A stretch of DNA of 64,000 nt from Roseiarcus sp963759955 (GTDB lineage: Bacteria > Pseudomonadota > Alphaproteobacteria > Rhizobiales > Beijerinckiaceae), in NCBI GenBank assembly GCA_963759955.1, contig CAVXCA010000099.1, forward strand, positions 55,645 through 119,644, given 5' to 3'. Made by a program: the position numbers and the translations under genes. Below, piece after piece: positions 1 to 8,393 of this stretch; the first letter of the stretch is position 1; the number at the start of each line of letters is the position of its first letter. Under the pieces are notes generated by a model that was not told where the DNA came from, did not search any database, and saw only the letters and a program-made list of their open reading frames with translations.

Positions 1-344
1 AATCCGGTAAGGACCGCGCCCAGAGCGAGCGCGGCGAGCGCGCTCTTCGCCGAGCCGTGCAAAGCGAAAGGGGAAACCGCGAGAAGCGTCAGCGCGCCCA
101 CGCCGAGCCGCGCCAGAAGCCGCTCGCCGCCGATCAGCTTCTGCCATTCCCACAACACCAGCGCCGCGGCGGCGAACCAGAACGCCAGAAACGAAAAGCC
201 GCCCGCCCACGCCACGGTCAAGGCGGCGGCCATCAAGGTCACGCCGACCGCGGCGCGCAGCGGCAAGTCGGCGCCGACCTTGTTCTGCAGACCTCCCGAA
301 GCCGCCGCCCCGCTCTTGGTCGCCTCTTGCGCGGGGTCAGGCAT
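1..344 (-). CDS. cdsA: Phosphatidate cytidylyltransferase, N-terminal part (runs off window)
   Basis: CdsA makes CDP-diacylglycerol from phosphatidate and CTP at the inner membrane, the branch point for phospholipids. Only the first 114 or so residues are in the window. Translation from ATG at 344 gives a short polar N-terminus (MPDPAQEATK), then hydrophobic segments rich in Ala, Leu and Trp, including the WEWQKLIGGERL stretch typical of the start of this family. The catalytic C-terminal signature is outside the window. It lies 9 bp downstream of uppS on the same strand, matching the frr-uppS-cdsA order common in Alphaproteobacteria. The identification rests on this context plus the membrane pattern. 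Confidence 0.8.
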   Translation of the reverse strand, partial: MPDPAQEATKSGAAASGGLQNKVGADLPLRAAVGVTLMAAALTVAWAGGFSFLAFWFAAAALVLWEWQKLIGGERLLARLGVGALTLLAVSPFALHGSAKSALAALALGAVLTG

Positions 345-353
345 CGCGCGTCC

Positions 354-1124
354 TCATGAAGCCGATTTGACCGGCGCCGGCGCGCTCGCGCCGCCGTAAC
401 GCCTCTCGCGCGCCGCAAATTGCGCCAGCGCGGACTCGAACGCGGCATGGTCGAAATCCGGCCAATGGATCGGCAGGAAGACCAGTTCGGCGTAGGCCGC
501 CTGCCAGAGCATGAAGTTCGAAAGACGCTGCTCGCCGGAGGTGCGAATGATGAGATCGGGATCGGGGACGCCCGCAGCGCCCAGGCCCATCGCGAACAGA
601 TCGGCGTCGATCGCCGCCGGATCGAGCTTGCCCTCGGCCGCCTGACGCGCCAAAGCGCGCGCCGCCTCGACGATCTCCTGGCGCGCGCCGTAGTTGAAAG
701 CGACGACGAGGGTGAGGCCGCGATTGGCCGCGGTCAGCGTCTCCGCTTCGTCGAGCAGCGCCGCGATGTCGGGGGGGAGCCCCGCGCGCAGGCCGATCAC
801 CCGCACCCGCACGTCGTTGCGATGAAGATCGGCCAGGTCGTTGCGGATGTAGCGCTTGAGAAGCCCCATCAGCATGGCGACCTCTTCGGCCGGCCGGCTC
901 CAGTTCTCCGACGAGAAACTATAGATCGTCAAATAGGGAATGCCGAAATCGATGGCGGAACGCACCGTACGGCGCACCGCTTCGACGCCGCGCCGATGGC
1001 CCTCGAAACGCGGCAGCCCGCGCGACTGCGCCCAGCGCCCGTTGCCGTCCATGATGATGGCGACGTGCTCGGGCTCGCGGCGTTTCGCGTTGAAGCGCGG
1101 CGTTTCGATTGGGGACGACGACAT
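354..1124 (-). CDS. uppS: Isoprenyl transferase (undecaprenyl diphosphate synthase)
   Basis: This cis-prenyltransferase condenses isopentenyl diphosphate units into the C55 lipid carrier used for peptidoglycan and polysaccharide synthesis. The 256-residue product has the family signatures: HVAIIMDGNGRWA near residue 20 with the catalytic Asp, the YSFSSENWSRP segment, the FNYGAR block, and a C-terminal DLIIRTSGEQRLSNFMLWQ motif. The reading frame is open further upstream, but that part has no homology and overlaps frr. ATG at 1124 gives the expected length. It lies 29 bp after frr and just before cdsA, consistent with one operon. Confidence 0.95.
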   Translation of the reverse strand: MSSSPIETPRFNAKRREPEHVAIIMDGNGRWAQSRGLPRFEGHRRGVEAVRRTVRSAIDFGIPYLTIYSFSSENWSRPAEEVAMLMGLLKRYIRNDLADLHRNDVRVRVIGLRAGLPPDIAALLDEAETLTAANRGLTLVVAFNYGARQEIVEAARALARQAAEGKLDPAAIDADLFAMGLGAAGVPDPDLIIRTSGEQRLSNFMLWQAAYAELVFLPIHWPDFDHAAFESALAQFAARERRYGGASAPAPVKSAS

Positions 1125-1153
1125 GCGGCAGCCTCGGCGGGGTCGCGGCGCGA

Positions 1154-1720
1154 CTAGATCTGCATGATTTCCTTTTCCTTGGTCGCGAGCAAGACGTCGA
1201 TTTCTCCGATCGCCTGATCGGTCGCCTTCTGCACTTCGGCTTCGTGGCGCTTTTCGTCGTCTTCGGCGATCGCGTGCTCCTTGAGGAGTTTCTTCAGCAC
1301 GTCGATGCCATCGCGGCGAACATGACGCACGGCGACGCGCGCGTCCTCGGAGTACTTGTGCGCGACCTTGACCATCTCCTTGCGGCGCTGCTCGTTGAGT
1401 TCGGGAATGCGGATGCGCAGCGTCGTGCCCTCCACCGTCGGGCTGAGGCCGAGATTGGCGTCGCGAATCGCCTTGTCGACGGCATGGACCATCGCCTTGT
1501 CCCAAACCGAAACGGACAAAGCGCGCGGCTCGGGCACGCTGATCGTCGCCACCTGGTTGAGCGGCATGCGCTGTCCATAGGCCTCGACGTGGACGGGCTC
1601 GAGCAGCCCGACGCTCGCCCGGCCGGTGCGCAGACCGTTCAGTTCGTGCCTGAGCGTGGCGTTCGCGCCCTGCATGCGGCGCTTAAGGTCGGCAAGATCG
1701 AAATTCGGCAAGGCGGCCAT
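1154..1720 (-). CDS. frr: Ribosome recycling factor
   Basis: RRF works with EF-G to split post-termination ribosomes. The protein is 188 residues, the usual length, with the conserved N-terminal FDLADLKRRMQGA helix, the LRTGRAS motif, the VWDKAMVHAVDKAI region, and the C-terminal KATDQAIGEIDVLLATKEKEIMQI tail elements. It begins a same-strand group frr-uppS-cdsA. The gene usually found directly upstream in this group, pyrH (UMP kinase), is absent here. About 190 bp without a recognisable gene separates frr from a DUF502 membrane-protein gene. Confidence 0.97.
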   Translation of the reverse strand: MAALPNFDLADLKRRMQGANATLRHELNGLRTGRASVGLLEPVHVEAYGQRMPLNQVATISVPEPRALSVSVWDKAMVHAVDKAIRDANLGLSPTVEGTTLRIRIPELNEQRRKEMVKVAHKYSEDARVAVRHVRRDGIDVLKKLLKEHAIAEDDEKRHEAEVQKATDQAIGEIDVLLATKEKEIMQI

Positions 1721-1910
1721 CGTTGTAGACCCACATCTTTCGTTGGACGGACATTGACGTTCGCTGGCCGCCGGAGCGGCCGATTCGGGGCGCGCGCGGC
1801 GGCGAGGCGTCTTGATAGCATAGCTTGCGGCGCATGACAGTGGGGCGCGGTCGCGCCTGCGCGCAGCCCCCTGCCCGCCCCGGCCTCCCGATTCTGTCGA
1901 GCGCGGGCCG

Positions 1911-2639
1911 TCAGGGGCTCGGCGCCGCGCTCGCGCCGATCGCCGGCTTTTCGCGGCGCGCCGCCTGGGCCATCGCGGCGAGCGCGGCCTGACCCTCGGG
2001 CTGGATCAACCCGGCGGACATGATCAGCTTGGCCGCATCGTCCGGCGTCATCGGCAGTTCGATGATGTCGGCGGTGGGCACGAAGAAATAGAAACCCGTC
2101 GTCGGGTTGGGCGTGCACGGCAGAAACACCGAGGTCATCCCGCCGGTCGGCAGGACGTCGGCGACGACCGGGGGAGGATCGGAGGAAATGAACACCACCG
2201 ACCACGAGCCCTTGAGCGGAAACTCCACCAGACCGACCTTGCGAAAGTGGGTGCCGCCCTGGCTGAACAGCGTTTCGAATATCTGTTTCACGCTCTTGTA
2301 GATGCCGCGCACCACCGGCGTGCGATCGACCATCGCCTCGCCGATGTTCACCAGGGTACGGCCGGCGATGTTGGCGGCCAGGAACCCCAGCAAGGTGAGG
2401 CCGATGACCACGATGACGACCCCGAAGCCGGGGACGTGGAAGGGCAAATAGGAATTGGGCCAGAGGCTCGCCGGGGCCAGAGGCCTGATCCAATTGTCGA
2501 CGGTGTCGATGAACCACCACGCGATGTATGCCGTCACCGCGAGCGGGCCGAAAATCACCAGCCCGGTGAAGAACCAGGATCGCAGGCGCGCGGCGAGCGA
2601 GCGGTGAAACGCGCCGCCGGGCTTGGACTCTGACGTCAT
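1911..2639 (-). CDS. DUF502 family membrane protein
   Basis: This 242-residue protein belongs to the DUF502 (COG2928) family of unknown function. Two hydrophobic segments are visible: one around residues 20-40 (WFFTGLVIFGPLAVTAYIAW) and one around 65-85 (VVIVVIGLTLLGFLAANIAG). Between and after them come conserved family blocks: NIGEAMVDRTPVVRGIYKSV, a central VGLVEFPLKGSW segment, and the PTTGFYFFVP motif. The start is ATG at 2639. The longer upstream frame overlaps glmS and is not coding. It lies 77 bp downstream of glmS on the same strand and may be cotranscribed with it. No function can be assigned. Confidence 0.9.
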   Translation of the reverse strand: MTSESKPGGAFHRSLAARLRSWFFTGLVIFGPLAVTAYIAWWFIDTVDNWIRPLAPASLWPNSYLPFHVPGFGVVIVVIGLTLLGFLAANIAGRTLVNIGEAMVDRTPVVRGIYKSVKQIFETLFSQGGTHFRKVGLVEFPLKGSWSVVFISSDPPPVVADVLPTGGMTSVFLPCTPNPTTGFYFFVPTADIIELPMTPDDAAKLIMSAGLIQPEGQAALAAMAQAARREKPAIGASAAPSP

Positions 2640-2716
2640 CGTCGCTCTCGGCAGGAAGGAACGCCTGCGAACATGGCCGCTCGAGCCGGCAAACGCAAGG
2701 CGCGATCGCGCCGACC

Positions 2717-4540
2717 TTATTCCACCGTCACCGACTTGGCGAGATTGCGCGGCTGGTCGGCGTCTTTGCCCATGATCACGGCGGTGTGATAGGCGAGCAT
2801 CTGCACCGGCGCGGCGTAGACGATCGGCGCAAAGGACGCGGCCATGTCGGGCATGGCGAGGAAGCCTTCGAGGTCGAGCGCCGCCTCCTCGGCGGCGTGG
2901 CGTTCGCCGATCAGGATGATGCGCCCGCCGCGCGCGGCGACTTCCTGCATATTCGAGACGGTCTTTTCGAACACTGCGTCTCTCGGCGCAATGACGATCA
3001 CCGGCATGTCCTCGTCGATCAGCGCGATCGGCCCGTGCTTCAATTCGCCGGCCGCGTAGCCCTCGGCGTGGATGTAGCTGAGCTCCTTGAGCTTGAGCGC
3101 GCCCTCGAGCGCGATCGGATAGGCGGTGCCGCGACCGAGGTAGAGGACGTCGCGGGCGCGCGCGAGCTTGTGGGCGATCTGTTCGAGTGAGGGCTCCAGC
3201 TTCAGCGCCTCGGCCAGAAGTCCGGGCGTGGCGATGAGTTCCCCCACCAGCGCGGCTTCCTGCTCTTCGCCGAGCGCGCCGCGGGCGCGCGCAAGCCCGA
3301 GCGCCAGGCACGCCAGCGTCGCGAGCTGACAGGTGAAGGCCTTGGTCGAGGCGACGCCGATCTCCGGCCCGGCCAGGGTCGGCGCGGCGACGTCGGCCAA
3401 GCGCGCGATGCTGGAGGTCGCGACATTGACGACGGCGACGGTCTTGCCGCCCTGCTCCCTGGCGTAGCGCAGCGAAGCGAGCGTATCGGCGGTTTCGCCC
3501 GATTGCGAAATGAAGATCGTCAGGCCGCCCTTTTCCACGGGGGCCTCGCGATAGCGATATTCGGAAGCGACGTCGATCTCGACCGGCAGGCGGGCGAAAC
3601 GCTCGATCCAATATTTGCCGATGAGGCCGGCCATATAGGCGGTGCCGCAACCGACGATCGAAACCCGCGAAATCTCCTTGGGGTCGACGGGCCAGGCGAA
3701 GGGGCGCAGACGCTGCGCGCCCATATCGACGTAGTGGGCGATGGTGTGGCCGACGACTTCCGGCTGTTCGTGGAACTCCTTGGCCATGAAGTGGCGATAA
3801 TTGCCCTTTTCCGCCAGAAGTCCGCCCGCCGGACTGCGCGCGACGCGGCGCGTGACGATTCTGTCCGCGGCGTCGTGGAATTCGGCGCCCTCGCGCGTCA
3901 CTATGACCCAGTCGCCCTCTTCGAGATACGCGACGCGGTCGGTGAAGGGCGCCAGCGCCAGCGCGTCCGAGCCCAGATACATCTCGCCCTCGCCGTAGCC
4001 GACGGCGAGCGGCGCGCCCTGGCGCGCGCCGATCAACAGATTGTCCTCGCCGTCGAACAGATAGACGAGCGCGAAGGCCCCGCGCAGGCGCTTGAGCGCC
4101 GCCGCGACCGCCTGCTTCGGGCTCTTGCCCGTCGCCATTTCGTCTTCGACCAGAAACGCCGCGACTTCCGAATCGGTCTCGGTGGCGAAGCGATACCCCT
4201 TGGCGATCAACTCCTCGCGCAAGGCCTTGAAGTTCTCGATGATGCCGTTGTGGACGACGGCGAGATGCGGGCTGGCGTGCGGATGGGCGTTGAGCTCGGT
4301 CGGCTTGCCGTGCGTCGCCCAGCGGGTGTGGCCGATGCCGATCGCGCCCTCGAGCGGCGAAGCCTCGAGGCGCGCCTCGAGATTCTTCAGCTTGCCCTCG
4401 GCGCGCAGCCGCGTCAGTCGGCCGTTTTCCAGCGTCGCGACGCCCGCCGAATCATAGCCGCGATATTCGAGCCGCTTCAGGGCGGCCAGGATGTCCCCCG
4501 CCACCGGGCCGCGCCCCAGAATCCCTACGATCCCGCACAT
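2717..4540 (-). CDS. glmS: Glutamine--fructose-6-phosphate aminotransferase (isomerizing)
   Basis: GlmS makes glucosamine-6-phosphate from fructose-6-phosphate and glutamine, the first step to UDP-GlcNAc. The 607-residue protein starts MCGIVGILGRG, placing the catalytic Cys at the mature N-terminus of the class II glutamine amidotransferase domain (about 1-220). Two SIS sugar-isomerase domains follow (about 280-420 and 455-590), with the CGTAYMAG, SQSGETADT and LGRGTAYPIALEGALKLKE blocks. The C-terminus ends PRNLAKSVTVE, as in nearly all GlmS. glmU lies upstream on the same strand, so two UDP-GlcNAc pathway genes cluster, with a tiny membrane-peptide gene between them. Confidence 0.98.
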   Translation of the reverse strand: MCGIVGILGRGPVAGDILAALKRLEYRGYDSAGVATLENGRLTRLRAEGKLKNLEARLEASPLEGAIGIGHTRWATHGKPTELNAHPHASPHLAVVHNGIIENFKALREELIAKGYRFATETDSEVAAFLVEDEMATGKSPKQAVAAALKRLRGAFALVYLFDGEDNLLIGARQGAPLAVGYGEGEMYLGSDALALAPFTDRVAYLEEGDWVIVTREGAEFHDAADRIVTRRVARSPAGGLLAEKGNYRHFMAKEFHEQPEVVGHTIAHYVDMGAQRLRPFAWPVDPKEISRVSIVGCGTAYMAGLIGKYWIERFARLPVEIDVASEYRYREAPVEKGGLTIFISQSGETADTLASLRYAREQGGKTVAVVNVATSSIARLADVAAPTLAGPEIGVASTKAFTCQLATLACLALGLARARGALGEEQEAALVGELIATPGLLAEALKLEPSLEQIAHKLARARDVLYLGRGTAYPIALEGALKLKELSYIHAEGYAAGELKHGPIALIDEDMPVIVIAPRDAVFEKTVSNMQEVAARGGRIILIGERHAAEEAALDLEGFLAMPDMAASFAPIVYAAPVQMLAYHTAVIMGKDADQPRNLAKSVTVE

Positions 4541-4774
4541 CGTTCCGTCCGATTTTCACGCCCTGAGTTCGAATTCCTGCAAGCGTTAGGCCATTGCAGG
4601 GCCGCCGTTCAAGTCACATTGGGTGACGGGTTGTGAAGGGGGGATGGACAAGCCGAGCGTTTGGCGCGCCTCAGAGCCCCGGCGCCTTGCGCGCGCTCGA
4701 GCCGAGACATTGCGCTTCACGCGACCAAATCCGGCAACTCGGTTCATCCATCGGCTCTCGCTGCGAACGTCTCG

Positions 4775-4864
4775 TCAAAAGACGCCGTTCCAGCGCAATG
4801 CATAGATGATTAGACCCAAAATCAGCAAAAGGCTCCCGATCACCGCTTCTTGACTAATACGCAT
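4775..4864 (-). CDS. Putative 29-residue single-pass membrane peptide
   Basis: A short frame between glmU and glmS encodes MRISQEAVIGSLLLILG followed by LIIYALRWNGVF. The central part (about residues 8-23) is one hydrophobic segment, flanked by an N-terminal Arg and a C-terminal RWN. A good Shine-Dalgarno sequence (GGAGG, in CCTTGGAGGGGTGGCG) sits at the right distance before the ATG at 4864. Strand and position match the glmU-glmS direction. No known family is recognised. The RBS, the clean membrane helix and the abrupt stop argue for a real gene, but this is inference from one sequence. Confidence 0.55.
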   Translation of the reverse strand: MRISQEAVIGSLLLILGLIIYALRWNGVF

Positions 4865-5198
4865 CGCCACCCCTCCAAGGCCCCGACTCGATTATCGGCC
4901 GCGCCGAACGTCGCCGCCTACTGCGGGCGCCGCGCCATCTCCTCGCCGCACGCTCGAACGATGCGGCGCCATCACCACAGATTCCGACCCTGAGAGCCCG
5001 TCAAGGCCCCCAGCCGCGGCGCGGCGCCGCAGGGGGGTCAAGGGACGCCCGTCCGAGGAGGCCGCCCATGGCGCCGTCCTCGACACTTCGTCACAGCCGG
5101 TAAAGAGCCGCTCCGAGCGGCGAGACGGCGCAGGGCGTCCCCGATCCGGCCGCATCGATTAACCCCAGTTCGCGGCCCAGCGAACCGCTGACGCGTCC
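4865..5198. other. Intergenic, no gene recognised
   Basis: These 334 bp separate the small membrane-peptide gene from the end of glmU. An 87-codon open frame on the minus strand (4892-5155) is Arg/Ser-rich with no recognisable motif and looks like a chance frame in GC-rich DNA. No terminator or repeat stands out. Confidence 0.4.
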
Positions 5199-6566
5199 CT
5201 AGCCCTTCTTCTTCCTCTCCCGAAACGCCTTCGCCCAGCCGGGCTTGGTCATCTGATGGCCGCGCGCGACCGCGAGGGCGTCGGGCTCGACGTCCTTGGT
5301 CACCACCGAGCCCGAACCGACGTAGGCGCCGTCCCCGATCGAAACCGGGGCGACCAGCGCGGAATTGGAGCCGATGAAGGCGCCGGCGCCGATGTCGGTC
5401 TTATACTTGTTGAAGCCGTCGTAATTGCAGGTGATGGTTCCCGCGCCGACGTTGGCGCCGGCGCCGACGCGCGCGTCGCCGATGTAGCTCAGGTGATTGA
5501 CCTTGGCGCCGGCCTCGATCGAGGCCGCCTTGATCTCGACGAAGTTGCCGACTTTGGCTTTTTCGGCGATGTCCGCGCCGGGGCGCAGGCGCGCATAAGG
5601 GCCGACCGAGGCGAGCGAAGCGACGCGGGCGCCTTCGAGATGGGAGAAGGCGTGGATCACGGCGCCGTCGTCGATCGTCACGCCCTTGCCGACGACGACA
5701 TGCGGTTCGATCGTGACGTCGCGGCCGATTTTCGCGTCCATCGACAGGAACACCGTCTCCGGCGCGATCAGCGTCGCGCCCTCGATCATCGCGCGCTCGC
5801 GCAAGCGGTGCTGCATCGTGGCCTCGGCGCGGGCGAGTTGGACGCGATCGTTGACGCCCATGACTTCCTCTTCGCTCGCCATCCGCGCCTCGGCGCGAAG
5901 GCCGCGCCGCCGCGCGATCTCGACGAGATCGGTGAGATAGAACTCGTGTTGCGCGTTGTCGCAGCCGATCGTCTCGAGCATCGCGAGCGCCTCTGCGCCT
6001 GCGAAGGCCATCGGCCCGGCGTTGCAGCGGGAAATCGCGCGCTCCTCGGGGCTCGCGTCCTTATGCTCGCGGATGGCGACGAGGCGCCCCTCGCTTTCGA
6101 TCAGCCGGCCGTAGCCGGTCGGGTCGGCGGCCGTAAAGCCGAGCACGACGAGCCTCGCGCCCCCGGCGAGCCTATCCCGTAACGCGGCGAGGGTTTGCGC
6201 GGAGATCAGCGGAATGTCGGCGTAAGTGACCAGGATGTCGTCGAATCCGCGTGCGATCGCCGCGCGCGCCGCGAGCGTCGCATGGGCGGTGCCCTTGCGT
6301 TCGTTCTGCACGAAGATTTCCGCGCCCGGCGCGCGTTTCAGCGCTTCGGCGGCGACGTCGTCGCGATTGGGGCCGACGACGACCGCGATTTGCTCCGCGC
6401 CGGCGCCGACGAGCGCGTCGAGCGCATGGGCGATCATCGCGCGCCCGGCGATCTCGTGCAGCGCCTTGGGGCGCGCCGAGCGCATGCGCACGCCCTCGCC
6501 CGCCGCCAGCGCGATGCCCAGACAGGAGCGGCGCGGCAGCGTTGCGATCGAATGCGGCGCCTTCAT
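5199..6566 (-). CDS. glmU: Bifunctional UDP-GlcNAc pyrophosphorylase / GlcN-1-P acetyltransferase
   Basis: GlmU acetylates glucosamine-1-phosphate and then couples it to UTP to give UDP-GlcNAc. The N-terminal uridyltransferase domain (about 1-230) has the nucleotide-binding LAAGEGVRMRSARPKALHEI motif and VTYADIPLI. The C-terminal left-handed beta-helix of hexapeptide repeats (about 255-440) contains KVGNFVEIKAASI, HLSYIGDARVG and TITCNYDGFNKYKT. ATG at 6566 was preferred over an upstream ATG at 6644 because a strong AGGAGG lies just before it and the upstream extension is Pro-rich with no homology. The length of 455 residues fits the family. Confidence 0.97.
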   Translation of the reverse strand: MKAPHSIATLPRRSCLGIALAAGEGVRMRSARPKALHEIAGRAMIAHALDALVGAGAEQIAVVVGPNRDDVAAEALKRAPGAEIFVQNERKGTAHATLAARAAIARGFDDILVTYADIPLISAQTLAALRDRLAGGARLVVLGFTAADPTGYGRLIESEGRLVAIREHKDASPEERAISRCNAGPMAFAGAEALAMLETIGCDNAQHEFYLTDLVEIARRRGLRAEARMASEEEVMGVNDRVQLARAEATMQHRLRERAMIEGATLIAPETVFLSMDAKIGRDVTIEPHVVVGKGVTIDDGAVIHAFSHLEGARVASLASVGPYARLRPGADIAEKAKVGNFVEIKAASIEAGAKVNHLSYIGDARVGAGANVGAGTITCNYDGFNKYKTDIGAGAFIGSNSALVAPVSIGDGAYVGSGSVVTKDVEPDALAVARGHQMTKPGWAKAFRERKKKG

Positions 6567-6860
6567 CGGCCCCTCCTCTTCAAGCGTTTGCGGCGGCCCC
6601 GGCGTGCGCGACGGCGGCGGCGGAGCCTTGCTCGCCATGCGCATATCAGGCTTTCGTAAATCAGTCGAAAAAGCGGCTCGCGGCGGCGGCGGAATAGGCT
6701 ATAGAAGGGGCGCCGCGCGTCACAAATTCCGCGCTCATTACGCGCACGAATGGCGTTAAGCGATTGATATCGAATGTTGTTCTATGAGGCAAAGCGCCCC
6801 GCTCGCCGGCAGACTTGCCAGGCCCGCGGGACGCTGCGGGAAGCGCGAACGAAGAGCGTC

Positions 6861-8393
6861 ATGGCAAGCAGCCCGAGACGGGATTTCCTCAAGTTGGCCT
6901 TCGGCGGCGCACTCGCCGCCGCGAGCGCCGCGCTGACGAGCGCGCGCGCGAGCGCCGAACCGCTCGGGCCGCCGAGCGCGTTCACGCCCGACTCGGTGCT
7001 GGACATGGCGCGCGCACTCGCCAAGTCGCCCTTCAAGGCGCCCAAATCGACGCTGCCCGACGTCTTCTCCAATCTCAATTTCGAGCAATATTCCGCGATT
7101 CGACGCAATCCGGGCTCGGCGGTGTGGAACGACGAAAAATTCGGCTTCGAGCTCGAACCGCTGCACCGCGGCTTCGTTTTCGCGACGCCGATGCAGCTCG
7201 CCATCGTCGAAAACGGTCAGGCGCAGCGTGTGATCTACGATCGCGCCGCTTACGATTTCGGCAAACTGCAACCGCCGGAGGATCTGCCCGACCTCGGCTT
7301 TTCCGGCGTGCGCGTGCTCAAGGCGGCCGCCGGCGACGGCTGGCGGGATCTGGCGATCTTCCAGGGTGCGACATTCTTTCGCAGTCTCGCGCGCGGCCAG
7401 ACTTACGGCGTCAACGCCCGCGGCCTGTCGATTCGCACCGGCGACGACCAGGGCGAGGAGTTTCCGCTGTTCCGCGCTCTGTGGATCGAAAAGCCGAGCC
7501 CCGCTTCGGACACGCTGACGATTCACGCGCTGCTCGATTCGGCGAGCCTGACCGGGGCCTTCCACTTCACCCTGCGCCCCGGCGAAGCCACGATCATCGA
7601 CACCGAATTGACGCTGGTGGCGCGCGTCGCGGTCGATCATCTCGGCCTCGGCGCGATGACGGCGACCTATCTCTTCGGCGCGCTCGATCATCGGCGCCCC
7701 GACGACGTGCGCCCCAACGTCTACGACGTCGGAGGATTGCAAATTCTCACCGGCGCCGGCGAGTGGCTGTGGCGCCCGGTCGCCAGTCGCGACACCTTGC
7801 AGATTTCCGCGTTTGGCGACATGAATCCGCGTGGTTTCGGCTTTCTCCAGCGCGCGCGGGTCCTGGACGTCTTCGACGACGACGACGCTCATTGGGAATT
7901 GCGCCCCTCACTGTGGATCGAGCCGATCGGCGACTGGGGCGAGGGTGAAGTGATCCTGCTCGAAATCCCCTCCGATTCCGAAAACAACGACAACGTCATC
8001 GCGCAGTGGCGGCCGAAGGCGGGCCTCGCCGAGGGCGCGACGGTCTCGTTCGCTTATCGCCAGTTCTGGTGCTGGGCGCCGCCGGCGCGTCCCACCCTGG
8101 CGACGGTGGCGAGTTCGCGCTCCGGCAAGATCGGCAAGCGGCGGCGCTTCATCGTCGAATTCGTCTCCGATCTGTTCGCCGATCCGCAGAAAGCGGCCGA
8201 AGCGAGCGCTTCGATCGAGGCCTCGCCCGGGCAGATCGTCGCCACCCGCCTTTATCCGTACAAGGAACGGCGCTCGATTCGCGTCGTCTTCGATCTCGAT
8301 CCCGGATCGGAGTCCTATTCCGAGTTGCGCCTCGTCCTCAAGGCGGCCAATCAACCCGTCAGCGAGACATGGCTCTATCGATGGACAGCTTGA
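6861..8393 (+). CDS. opgD: Periplasmic glucan biosynthesis protein (OpgD/OpgG family)
   Basis: Proteins of this family shape the backbone of osmoregulated periplasmic glucans in the periplasm. From ATG at 6861 the N-terminus reads SSPRRDFLKLAFGG followed by an Ala-rich stretch and an ASA cleavage site. This is a twin-arginine signal, which favours OpgD over the Sec-exported OpgG. The mature domain starts around PSAFTPDSVLDMARALAKSPF and contains the family blocks LPDVFSNLNFEQYSAIR and YGVNARGLSI. The product is 510 residues. An in-frame ATG at 6774 would add 29 residues before the Tat signal and is less likely. The 3' end overlaps opgH, suggesting translational coupling. Confidence 0.9.
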   Translation: MASSPRRDFLKLAFGGALAAASAALTSARASAEPLGPPSAFTPDSVLDMARALAKSPFKAPKSTLPDVFSNLNFEQYSAIRRNPGSAVWNDEKFGFELEPLHRGFVFATPMQLAIVENGQAQRVIYDRAAYDFGKLQPPEDLPDLGFSGVRVLKAAAGDGWRDLAIFQGATFFRSLARGQTYGVNARGLSIRTGDDQGEEFPLFRALWIEKPSPASDTLTIHALLDSASLTGAFHFTLRPGEATIIDTELTLVARVAVDHLGLGAMTATYLFGALDHRRPDDVRPNVYDVGGLQILTGAGEWLWRPVASRDTLQISAFGDMNPRGFGFLQRARVLDVFDDDDAHWELRPSLWIEPIGDWGEGEVILLEIPSDSENNDNVIAQWRPKAGLAEGATVSFAYRQFWCWAPPARPTLATVASSRSGKIGKRRRFIVEFVSDLFADPQKAAEASASIEASPGQIVATRLYPYKERRSIRVVFDLDPGSESYSELRLVLKAANQPVSETWLYRWTA

